From NCBI GenBank assembly GCA_963847945.1, contig CAWKBX010000015.1, forward strand, positions 124,001-188,000: 64,000 bases of DNA. Direction: 5' to 3'. Below the pieces are notes generated by a model. It was given only the letters and a program-made list of their open reading frames with translations, did not search any database and was not told the DNA's origin. The stretch is from JANMJD01 sp963847945 (GTDB lineage Bacteria > Actinomycetota > Acidimicrobiia > Acidimicrobiales > Ilumatobacteraceae). Positions 46,183-57,786 of the stretch are shown here, one piece after another (within the stretch, counting starts at the first letter, position 1; every line of letters starts with the position of its first letter). The position numbers and the translations under genes are program-made.

Positions 46183-49052
46183 TTAGATCTGGTCGGGCCA
46201 GCGAGTCCGCCGAGGACGTGTCGAGCCAGGCGGTGTCGTCGAGATCAATCTCGTCGAGCGGGCGGCCCTTCATATCGTCGAACGGCACCCATGTCGCCGC
46301 GCCCGCGGCCTCTCGCCACTCAGGGCGAGATCTTCATCACCGAACGGATCAGGGTCGGTCGGGTACGAGTCGTCTTGGCCGTCATCGCCATACCGAACGG
46401 GCCCCGACCGCCACAGCCAGATCAGGCTGAGCAGGCCGAGCAGCGTCGCAATCCACGATGCGTAGTCGATCGTCGTGCGACCGTAGGTCAGCTGCACCTG
46501 CTGGGCCGTCGGGCACGACCACCATCAGGTTGGGAGCGACCCGATACGGGCCCTCGGCCCCCGAGACCTCCCAGTTCGGGAAGTAGCTGACCTTCACCAG
46601 CACCGGCACCCCGACCTGATCGACCCGGAACGAGAGCGACTCGTCGCCCAGCCGAACATCGCTGACGGCGACCGGCGGGAGCGGCCGAGTCTCGATCGGT
46701 TGCACGCTGCGCACCACATCGACCTTGTTGGGTCGGCACGCGGCGTCGGAGACCACATCGACCCGCTGCCACGTGGTCGGGCCGTCGGCTGTCGGCATCG
46801 CCGCCCAGCGCTCCGGGTGCTGGAAGTAGCTGGACCCGATCTCGAGCCAGCGTTCACGCTGATCGCCCGACCGCGCGTTCACGACGACCGGTTCGACGGT
46901 CAGCGGCACGACCAGGTCACTGCCGACCACCTCGTAGACGTGCCACGGACCCGATGTCGCCACCTCGATCAGGTCGGCCTGCTGGCTCGCCCGCTCGACG
47001 GTCGCCAGGTTGTAGGCCAGGTAGTAGCGCATGCCGAGCGCCTGCATGTAGCGCGATGCCCAACTCGGCGTTGCGGTTTTCGTAGGTCGAGCTCGCGCAC
47101 CGGGTTCGACGCCTTCTCAGACATCGCCGCCGCGCTGAGGAAGTGGTACGGCGTAGTCGCCGAGGCCTCGAAGAACAGGCCCTCCATCGAGCCGATGCAG
47201 CTGTCGGTCCAGAACGGCAGCAACATCAGCGCCATCGGCGTGCCGTAGCCGCCGTCGGTGTGCTCCCACAACGCCCGGCCGCAGCCGTGCTCCGGGTCGG
47301 CGCCGAGTAGTCTTCATCTGCTCGATCAGCGCCCGGTACTCGCCGTAGGCACCTTTGCCCTCGTAGCCGGTGAAGTTGTGACGGGCCCAGCCGTCGACGA
47401 ATCCATTCTTGTCGGACGTCGCCACGTCGATGCCGAGGAACTCGAACCGGTACTTGTCCTTGTTGGATTTGCCCGAGGCGACGTACGTCTCTTTCTGGCC
47501 CGGGAACTTGCCCAGATGCCACGACAACCAGCCGAGTCCGACGGCACCGACCATGCCGAGCACGGCGATCGAGGCGAAGAACTTGCGGGCCGAGGCTCGC
47601 GCCGGGCTGAGCCGACCGACCAGCACGAGCCCGGCCGGTTCGGGATACGAGCGGGCCACCCGTTGGGCGATCCTGCGGTCGTGACGATCCGCAGCGATGC
47701 CCCAGACGATCTCGACGATGCCGACCATCGCCAGCAGGTAGCGCAGGAGGAACAAGAAGGGCAGCAGTCGGACATTCCACAGCAGGCCGAACCCGGGGAT
47801 GCCGTCCTTGGTGAGGAACACCAGCGCCGTGAGCACCAGGGAGAACACACCGAGGAATGAGACCGACCCGGTTGCGCCGCACGACCGCCGGCGATGAACC
47901 CGACGATCGCCAGGATCGCCCAGAACCGGTCGACATCGGTGGTGTGGGGGAAAAACATCTTCCAGTACGAGTTCCACACGCCCCCGGGCATCGGGGCGCC
48001 CTCGTACTTCATGTCGGTCATGTACTTCGAGGTGAAGATGAACGGAAACAGCCAGAACCCGACAGCAATAGCCCGGTCAGACCCGACGTGATGGCGTAGA
48101 CGGTGCGCTTGCCGTCGATCGAGATCAACCACAACAGCAGCAGACCGGGCGCGACGAAGCCGAACACGACCATGCCGTGGCACAGCGCGGCCAGCGCGAT
48201 CAGCACCGCCGCCAACGCCCGGTGCTGCCGTTCTCCATGCCGCGGGCGAACACGCCGAAGGCCGAGCATCGCCAATGACAAGGCGATCGAGAACGAGAAC
48301 TCGCCGGCCATCGTCGAGGCGATGTTGCCGCCGAGGATCGTGAACGTCTCGTCGAACAGGAAGATCGTCGCCGGCCACGGCGAACAGCGCCGGGATCGGA
48401 TATGGCAACCGGGTGAGCCTGCCGAAGGCCCAGCAGCAGACCGGCAGCGTCACGACGCCGAGCACGGCGACGATCTTGAACGCCATGCCGTAGGGCATCA
48501 CGTGTCGAGCAGCAGGATCATCAGCGCCGGCGGCAGCATGTAGAAGCGGTAGATCGGGCAAGCCGCCGTACCAATCCATCGACCAGCCGGTCAGACCGAC
48601 CGTTCGGCAGCAGGTGATCGCGCAGATAGGCCGGTGCCCACACGTGGGCGCCCATGTCGCCGCCGGTCGGCACCGCTGCGGTGAAGATGCTCGCCCGGAT
48701 GCAGCTGCGACGATCGTGAACACCGTGACGAACACGACAATGGCGGCGGTCGATCAGTGCGTCGAACGAGTCGCCGAGTTCCCCAGCGAGCCAGCCGGTC
48801 GGCGGCGCGCTCGGTGCGGGCTCGGGATCGGTCGATACCGATAGGTCCGTCGAGCCGGTCGATCAAGCGGCACCGTCGGCGATTCGGTGTCGTCGGCGGC
48901 CGGCCGGACGGTCCCACATCGATGCCAGTGCATCGTTCGGCTGCTCGACGCGCAGGGCTCGCCGCAGCCGGGCTCGAAGCATCGGATCGTCGACTGGGAT
49001 GCCGGTGTCGGGTCATCGCTTGTGCCATGTCGGAACGGCCTGTATCGCTCAT
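46183..49052 (-). CDS. Large multi-pass membrane protein (glycosyltransferase-C-like, YfhO-type), many frameshifts
   Basis: Pieces in all three minus frames join into one protein of about 950 residues. The N-terminal region reads VDDPMLRARLRRALRVEQPN. The membrane part has TGWSMDWYGGLPIYRF-type sequence, MPYGMAFKIVAVLGVVTLP, GMVVFGFVAPGLLLLW, GFWLFPFIFTSKYMTDMKYE and FGLLWNVRLLPFLFLLRYLL. A soluble C-terminal part follows (MRYYLAYNLATVERASQQAD, VKVSYFPNWEVSGAEGPYRV) with a last helix, DYASWIATLLGLLSLIWLW. This resembles the '6-pyruvoyl-tetrahydropterin synthase-related' membrane proteins of actinobacteria, likely GT-C-type glycosyltransferases. Ends are approximate; at least ten indels are needed. 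Confidence 0.65.
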
Positions 49053-49093
49053 GCCGGCAGCCATCCTTCCACCCGATCGGGCCGTCCGATTGG

Positions 49094-49868
49094 TCATCGT
49101 GTCGCCGCCGAACGCCAGGCAACGTTACGGCCAAGCATCGTCACGACGGTCGTCGCGTTGAACGCCGCGTGGGTCAGGATCCCCATGCCCAGCCGCCCGG
49201 TGCGCTGCTGCGCAGCACCGCGAGCACGACGCCGAAAAGCGAACAGTCCGGGGAACTGGACCGGCTGGCAGGTGGGCGAGCGCGAACCACACCGCCGAGA
49301 CCGACGACGGCGAGCGCGTCGTTGATCCGGCCTCGAGCGACCCGCAGAATCAGGCCGCGGTACAGCAGTTCCTCGACCAGCGGCGCGCCGACGACCACGA
49401 TCAAGATCACGAGCACACGCCAGCCAGTCCGTGCGCCTTGTCGAACAGGTCGCGAGCCGGCTCCTCGACATGCGTCACGGCCGAACGCGTCGGGACCAGA
49501 CGCTGCGCAGCGGCCAGTAGACCAGCTCGAGCAGGACGAGTTGGCAGCAGCGACACCGATGGGAATGCCCAGCAGGTCGACGCCGCCGAAACTCCAGTCC
49601 GATAGTCGCGCGAAGGTGCCGGGTGCCGAACGGTGTTGCTCACGAGCCGCAGCCCGACGAGCACCGGGATCCACAAGCGCGGTCACGCGTGACGGCGGTC
49701 ACCCAGACCGGCGGGTCGTCCGATGGCGCGTGTCGGCCAGATGCCCGGTCGACGACCAGCACGATCAACGTCGAGCGCGAGGCGACGACCAGCGCCGACA
49801 ACCACGTCAGCGCGGCGATCCCGATCGAGAATCGGGGCTGCGCCAGGGACAGGACGCACGACGGTCAT
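49094..49868 (-). CDS. CPBP-family intramembrane metalloprotease, frameshifted
   Basis: The signature segment VVGAPLVEELLYRGLILRVA has the E-E-x-x-x-R catalytic motif. Further on, in other frames, come LAHLQPVQFPGLFAF-like sequence and GMGILTHAAFNATTVVTMLG with the second and third His/Asn motifs. Upstream are hydrophobic helices (SIGIAALTWLSALVVASRST, LWIPVLVGLRLVSNTV). These are the four conserved blocks of CPBP (CAAX-type) proteases. At least four indels interrupt the frame. The start at 49868 is approximate. It lies between the DUF3499 gene and the large membrane protein. Confidence 0.72.
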
Positions 49869-49911
49869 GCTACCGGCGACCGGCAGGTGCCGCCAGGGCA
49901 TCTGCGCAGAC

Positions 49912-50132
49912 TCAGCCGGCGAGCAATTGCAGAGGCGGGCCCGCGGCGGTCGTCGAGCCGCCAGCCGTGCGGGCACGCGCAGCCGTCCGGCGTGGCGGTC
50001 GCACAGGTCGTAGCCGTGCGGGTCGCGCTCGCGGGACAGCTCGTCGAGCCAGGCCACGCTGCGGGCGTACTGGTAGGTGAGCGTCGACGCGCCGGCTTCG
50101 GCGCAACCGGGACGTGAGCACTGGCGGGTCAC
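49912..50132 (-). CDS. DUF3499 family small zinc-finger-like protein, frameshift at C terminus
   Basis: From a GTG at 50132 the product reads TRQCSRPGCAEAGASTLTYQ, then YARSVAWLDELSRERDPHGY and DLCDRHAGRLRVP. This matches actinobacterial DUF3499 (C-S-R-x-G-C ... A-x-x-T-L-x-Y ... Y-D-L-C-x-x-H-A). Paired Cys and Cys-x-x-His suggest metal binding. The family is usually encoded next to manB and cell-envelope glycosyltransferases, which fits this location. The last residues fall into another frame and end near 49912. Confidence 0.8.
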
Positions 50133-50236
50133 GAGAGCGAAGGTACCGAGATCGACGTCGCGATGTGGTGGATGGTTGAACGCGCCGAGCCGCCTGTTGA
50201 ACGCAGAGGGGGTCGTCCCAGCCGTAGCATGGAGCC

Positions 50237-52156
<1,920 letters not shown>

Positions 52157-52220
52157 GCCTCGCTCAGAGGGCGCACGCGGCCTGTAAGGCCCGACGGGCG
52201 TCCGACGCTCGGCTGCACCG

Positions 52221-52680
52221 CTACAGCGCACCCAACCCCGGCTCGGGCGACGAGCCCGGCTCCCGAGCCTCGGCGACGGCCGCCCACAGGTCGGTGGCGC
52301 TGACCGGGCCGATGAAGCCCGCCCGTACGACGCCGCGGCGTCGGCACAACGACCATCGTCGGCACGGCATCGATGCGATAGCGCTCGTGCAGGTCGCGGC
52401 TGGCACCGAACTCGGCCTCGACGACCGCCACATGACGAGAGGCAAGGGCCCTCGCCTTGCCGCCACGTAGGGCGCACGTGTGGCATGTCGCCGACGAGAA
52501 CACCACCACGAGCCACTGGGGTGTCGGCCGTCGGGAAGTCGGCACGGTCGAGTTGGCCGGGTGCCCCGTAGGCCGGCTGCGATGGTGCCGCGGGTTGCCG
52601 GTCGCCGGCGGAGCACGATGGGCAATGCCGACCGCCGCGGCCACCAGGGCGGACCGCCATCAGCAGCGGGTGACGGTCAC
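52221..52680 (-). CDS. Thioredoxin-like membrane-anchored protein (CxxC), frameshifted
   Basis: A GTG at 52680 overlaps the stop of the DUF5719 gene (GTGA). After an N-terminal hydrophobic helix (ALVAAAVGIA...) and a linker, the thioredoxin-like core reads WLVVVFSSATCHTCAL with the active site C-H-T-C. It continues LASRHVAVVEAEFGASRDLH and the cis-Pro loop YRIDAVPTMVVV. The end in another frame is GFIGPVSATDLWAAVAEARE. At least three indels are required. It may reduce or oxidise envelope protein thiols. Confidence 0.7.
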
Positions 52681-54130
52681 TCGGGAATGGCCAGCGCGCC
52701 GCCACGGCCGCGCTGGTGCCCGGGGGTACCGCTGCTCGACGATCAGCTGCACGTCGGCGCTCGACACGAGCCAACGTGTTGCCGACGGCGTCGGTCGGCC
52801 GCCAGGTCGACCGCGATCACGCGCTCCGGCGAGCCGGCACGTCGGTCAGCCCGGCGATCGGCGACCAGTCCGCCCGGGCCGAGCGACGCTGACCGTGAAC
52901 GTGCCCTCGAGGCTGGTCACGTTGAAGCACCACGAGTCGCGGCCTCGGTGGCTTTGGCCACGCCGGTCGGGAGCCACCAGCGCGGCGACCCGAAGCGGGA
53001 GCCGAGCACCACCGTGGTCGAACGCCCTCGCCGGCCTTACGGGTGATCGCCCGCTCGGCCACGACGATTCCTTCGAGAGCGTGCTGACCGACCGCGCATT
53101 GCCGTCCATCGGCAAGGTCGGGGAAGGCCACCGACGGGTCGACGATGCATCGAGGCGAGCGCCTCGACAGTGACGGTGTACGAGGCGGGACAGCTCTCGA
53201 CTGGTTGCACGGTCGGCAAGACCAACAGGTCGACGTCGATCGCCTCGCGATGCGGGTTGAAGATCGAGTACTGCTCGTCGATCCCCGTGCCGGACTCACC
53301 GTCGGCGAAGAACCACTGATCGCCGACGGATCGGGCGAACCGAGCACACGTTGTATCCGGTGCGGCGCCGCGCCGGTGAACGACTGCGCCTTGGCCGCAA
53401 TGACCCGGCCGCGCCGCGAGGTGGCCGAGATCGACAGAAGCTCCTCGTCGCGGGCAACGATCCGAGATGTCGATCGTGCTGATCGATCCGGCAGGAATGA
53501 CCTACGCCTTGCAACTCCGACGGTTGGCCACGCGCCCCCCGCGGTGACGAAGCGCAGAGTCGACGACGGCGATGTCCGGAACGGATTGGTGAGCAGCAGG
53601 TCGTAGTCAATGCCGTCGAGCGTGATGCCGTCGGCAAAGAACCAGGTGGTCGAGGCGTCGTTGCCGCATGCGGCGACAGCGACGTGCCGGCCGGCGTCGG
53701 TGCTCGCTGTTCGACGATGGCCCCGCGCCCGGCCAACTCGACCAACGCGCCCGCGAACGTGCGCGTCGACCACGCGTCGCAATGTCGAAGGTCCGACCAG
53801 GGCGCGGGACGTCGAGCGTGACCGGCGTCTTGACCGGCGCCCCCGTGGCGCTGAACACCGTGAGCTGACCCTGCTTGGCCGACTCGCCGGGTTGGCGACG
53901 ATACCGTCGCTTCGACGCCGTCACCATCGGCAGCGGCACTCCCGGGCAGTAGAACGTACTGCGAGTGATTGCCGAGCGGCATGTACGGGCGTCGTCGGGG
54001 TGCGGCCGGGCGAAGACCGGCGCGACCGACGCGTGGCGATCGAGGTCGGCGATATCGGCGGCGAAGCCGGCCGCCGACGGTGGCGACCACGACGATCATC
54101 GACGGAGATCATCGGTCGGAAGTTCATCAT
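52677..54130 (-). CDS. DUF5719-family envelope protein, many frameshifts
   Basis: The ATG at 54130 overlaps the stop of the GT2 fusion gene. Readable blocks in several frames are STFYCPGVPLPMVTASKRRY, GQLTVFSATGAPVKTPVTLD, STTWFFADGITLDGIDYDLL and LTNPF. A second W-F-F-A-D-G-type block follows (GIDEQYSIFNPHREAIDVDL), then FNVTSLEGTFTVSVARPGR, DVQLIVEQRYPR and a final ALAIPE-stop. Repeated (W/Y)-(C/F)-x-(P/A)-G then N-P blocks are typical of DUF5719, a secreted or membrane-attached protein that in actinobacteria is encoded next to a large GT2 protein and DUF3499. Identification is by pattern only. The stop overlaps the thioredoxin-like gene. Confidence 0.65.
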
Positions 54131-57100
54131 CGACCCAGTTCTTCGGGGAGGTCGTCGTCATGCGGTGGGGCGGCGCCGAGCACGTCATCGATCGAGCAGC
54201 GTCGAGAGTCGAGCAGCGGCGCATCGCCGACCGGGACCGCTGGCGCGAGCCGACGCAACTGGCGAGTCCGCCGAACGCGACGCGGACATCCGGCGAGCAC
54301 GATGCCCACAGCAGCAGTTGGATGGCGACGAGCTGACCGCCGGCCGCCGACCGGGCGATCCGCTCGACGGTCAATGATCCGCGCCGGGACGTCGAAGGCC
54401 GACGACCATCCGAACGATGCCCGTCCCTCGACCGGGCGACCGTCGACGCTGACGGCCCAGTCCGCCGGTTGTTCGTAGGCCAGGTTCAATGTTCCGCCCG
54501 CAACGGGTTGTGAGGCCGGACGTGCGGGATCACTCCCGACCAGCACCGGCGTCGCCGATCCGATCGCCCCGGTGGCAATTGCTTCGACACCGCCCTCGGT
54601 ACTGGCGGCCGAAGCGGCCGGATCGAGCACCGAGCGAACGGGCAGCCATGCGGCGTTCTCGTAGATCACCACCTGGTCGGAGCTGGGGAATCGGCTGAGG
54701 TCGAGCTGAGCCGACAGGGCCTCGATCAGCCCGCCCGGCACGCCGATCGGAGACCCGGGATGGTCGATGCCGTCATCGACGGGGATCACGATGAAGCGCA
54801 CGCCGAGCGTGGCCAGCAACCGTCCGACCCGAGCGGTCGACACCGAGGCGATCGAGGCGAGGGCCTCGCGGGTCACCCGATCGCCGGCACCCTCGGCCGC
54901 CAAGAACTGGCTTTCGATGGTGACGGGACCATCATCGACGACGGTGTACGCAACGCCCGGATAGAGGCTGCGCCCCGGGGCCGGCAGCAGGCGCGGGTCA
55001 CCGACGAACAGCACCCGGTAGTCACCGGCGGCATCGGTACCTCCGCGCGCCGGAGATGTTGCTGGGGGGAGCTGGCGCAGGAACGTCGACAGCCCGAGCG
55101 GCGGCATCGACCACGAGCCATGGAAGCTGGCGGCGGCCCCGGGGACCAATCCCACGACCAGTCCGAGACCGATGGCGAGGCCGAGCGGTTGGCGCCAGCC
55201 GAGCCGAGCCCCGCGGACGTCATGTTCGAACGCGGCGACAGCGCAGGCCCCGCTGAGCGACAAACCGCAAGCCACCGGTACCAGCAGCAGACCCAGCTCC
55301 GGCAGGCGGAACGGCAGCGCGTCACGATCGGCCAGGATGGCGATGACGACGAAACCCAACGCCTGGCAGGCGGCTCGCGACGCCCACGTCAGGCGCCAGC
55401 CCCGCCCGACGAGGGGGGCGGCAACGATCGGGACGTACAGACCCAAGGCCGCCGGGGCGAGCACGGTGGCCCCGATTCCGAAGGTCATCACGGCGAGCAG
55501 TCCCAGCGCAGATGGACCGGCGGGCGCGGCGCCGAGCAGGTCGCCCCATCCCCCGCTGCGCACGAGGGTCGTTGCCCACGGCAGATTGAGCAGGGCGGCG
55601 ATGAGCAGGGCACCGGCCGCCGTGGCGACTCCGGCCAGGACGCTCGCCGAGCCGCGGGCGACGACCGTTCCGAGCGCAAACAGCACGGCCGCGGCGAGGA
55701 CCAGGACCGGGAACACCGGGGCAAACGCGGCGACCACGGCGCACAGCACGCCAAGGGACACCAGGATGCGGATCCGTTCCCGCGGCGGAAGCGACACGAC
55801 GGCATCGGCGATGTCGTCGTCACCCCATTCCTGGACCGCGACGACTCCGATGCCGCCGGCGCGGCGGACTAGGTCCATCGCCCAGGGGAAGCCGCCATAG
55901 CCGCCACCACGCTCCATCGCCCGGCGGCGATGGCGGCGTACGGCAACGGCACGGCGGCGTAGACAGCCAGGGCGGCCGCCCGGGCGCGGGCCGACGGGAA
56001 GAACCCCCCGAGTCTCCACGCTCCCCAGTAGCCGGCGATCAACGGCCCGATGACCAGGAGCAATCGGGTCAGGCCGTGAGGCAGCGGAAGCCCGTCGAAC
56101 AGGCCAACCAGGGCGTGGGCCGTCGGCGGATTACCCGCTTTCCCGAACCCTTGGGCATCCCATCCGGCGACGTAGTGGCGAAGCAACTGTCCCGACCGCG
56201 GGAGTTCGGCGAACTGGCCGATCCGCCCGACGCCGCGGGAGATCAGCGTCCGACTCCCGAAGAGCACCAGGATCGCCGACGCCGATGCGTACGGCGATCG
56301 CCAGCGTTGCCGTCTGGCCACGGCGAGCTATCGGCATCGACCGCATCGCGGCGTTCGCCCGGTTGCGACGATGCCGAATGAACAGCGCCAGGCGAGCGCT
56401 GCCGCGCATCTGCAGGCCGGCGATCTCCCGGTCGGGTACTTGGCGCAGCGGCCTGATCTGCCGACGACGGGCGAGCACTCCGATCATCCGCGCCGGAAGC
56501 CCGAGCAGCGCATACAACGACGCCAGGCCGTCTTTGACCCGCCCTGTGAACAGCCCGACCGCCGTTTCGACGATCGAGACCACGGCGAGCTGGAGCAGCA
56601 CCAGCGGGGTCCGCCAGCGGCCGGTCATGCGTGGCGACCGTATCGATGCGGTGGCGGGCGATCGCCCGCCGATGACCGACGTCGCGGCGGCGCTCGACGA
56701 GCGACTCGCGGTGACGGGCGACCGCAGCCGGCACCACCAACACCCGGGCGCCGTTGAGGTGGGTTCGCCAGCACAGGTCGAGGTCTTCGCCGTGGAAGTC
56801 GTAGCCGACCGGGAAGCCGCCCAACGCCCGGAACAGGTCGGCCCGGATCAACAGACAGGCCGATGGCACGCTGAAGACGTCGCGGACCGCATCGTGCTGT
56901 TCCTGATCGAGTTCGCCGGGTTCGACCAACGGGTCGACTTCCCCGAAGCGATCCACGCCATGCCCGACGTGCTGCAGCACCGTCGGATCGTCCCAGTCGA
57001 CGAGTTTCGGGCCGACGACACCAGCGTTCGACCGGTACATCTCCTCGACCAGCGCACTGATCGCGTTGGTCGCCAAGGCCACGTCATCGTGCATGAAGCA

Positions 57101-57415
57101 GAAGAAACCGCTGCCCTCGACGAGACGCATCGCCTCGTTGGCCGCGGCACCGAAGCCCGGGTTGCTCGGCACAGCCCGGACGAACGAGTTGGGAAGCTGG
57201 GCCTTGATCCGCTGTGGGATGTCGCCCGCTTCACCGGCGATCAGGAAGAGCAGATTGAGATTGGGGTAGTCCTGGTGGGTCAGCGAGTACAGGACCTCGT
57301 CAAACCAGGTTCCCGGCTCGTGCACGACGACCACGCCCACAACGGGCGGTGCGGTACTACCGGGTGAATCCACGACGGTCGAGGGTAGCCGCAGTCGAGC
57401 AACTCTCAGAGGCAT
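54127..57415 (-). CDS. GT2 glycosyltransferase fused to a large membrane domain, frameshifted
   Basis: The N-terminal ~260 residues are a GT-A fold: VVGVVVVHEPGTWFDEVLYS, VPSNPGFGAAANEAMRLV, the D-x-D-like FFCFMHDDVALATNAI, and GYDFHGEDLDLCWRTHLNGA with the ED-x-D-L-C-W-R motif of rhamnosyl/galactofuranosyl-type transferases. After a one-base indel near 56630 the product continues LVLLQLAVVSIVETAVGLFT, then about 12 hydrophobic helices and a soluble extracytoplasmic part (VLFVGDPRLLPAPGRSLYPG, TLGVRFIVIPVDDGIDH). The frame also changes near 56290, 55925 and 54380. The length is about 1095 residues. The likely role is to add a sugar to a lipid-linked cell-wall glycan. It starts at the ATG at 57415; an ATG at 57469 is possible. 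Confidence 0.8.
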
Positions 57416-57453
57416 CCCGCCGAAAGTCCACGCCGAGAAAAGATCACCAACGC

Positions 57454-57482
57454 TTGCAATAGTTAGCATCTTTGGATACTCT
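57454..57482 (+). promoter_or_regulatory. Sigma-70-like promoter for the small plus-strand gene
   Basis: TTGCAA at 57454-57459 and TACTCT at 57477-57482 are separated by exactly 17 bp. A start site near 57489 would leave a ~23-nt leader containing the AAGGAG ribosome-binding site at 57501-57506. The region is distinctly AT-richer than its surroundings. Confidence 0.5.
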
Positions 57483-57511
57483 ACCCTTGTACATTCCACC
57501 AAGGAGATTTC

Positions 57512-57736
57512 GTGACCCGCCCCAGCCTTCCCACCCTCGACCAACTGCTGAAGTTCGAAGTACCCGGTGTCGATGTCGACCGCTTGGCCGCCGTTGCCAA
57601 GGATGCGGCCTACGTCGCCGTCGGCTTTGGCGTCCTCACGGTCCAAAAGGCGCAGGTCCGCCGCCGCGAACTCACGGCCCAGGCCGCCACGACCGGTCAG
57701 CAGGTCCGCGAGTTCGTCGCCGGCATCTGCCGGTGA
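57512..57736 (+). CDS. Small protein of unknown function with good expression signals
   Basis: This 74-residue protein starts at a GTG five bases after AAGGAG. It reads LDQLLKFEVPGVDVDRLAAV, AKDAAYVAVGFGVLTVQKAQ and VRRRELTAQAATTGQQVREF. It has one amphipathic/hydrophobic middle segment and a basic, helical C-terminal half. The clear promoter and ribosome-binding site suggest strong expression. I do not recognise the family. Its stop lies in the first unit of a 17-bp tandem repeat. Confidence 0.65.
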   Translation: MTRPSLPTLDQLLKFEVPGVDVDRLAAVAKDAAYVAVGFGVLTVQKAQVRRRELTAQAATTGQQVREFVAGICR

Positions 57737-57786
57737 TCTGCCTCACCCGGTGATCTGCCTCACCCGGTGATCTGCCTCACCCGGTG
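57731..57786. repeat. Three tandem 17-bp units between convergent genes
   Basis: CGGTGATCTGCCTCACC occurs three times in perfect tandem (57731-57747, 57748-57764, 57765-57781), followed by a partial fourth copy. The array contains the stop codon of the small plus-strand gene and, at its other end, the stop of the SpoIID gene, so both stop codons are copied within it. Confidence 0.85.
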
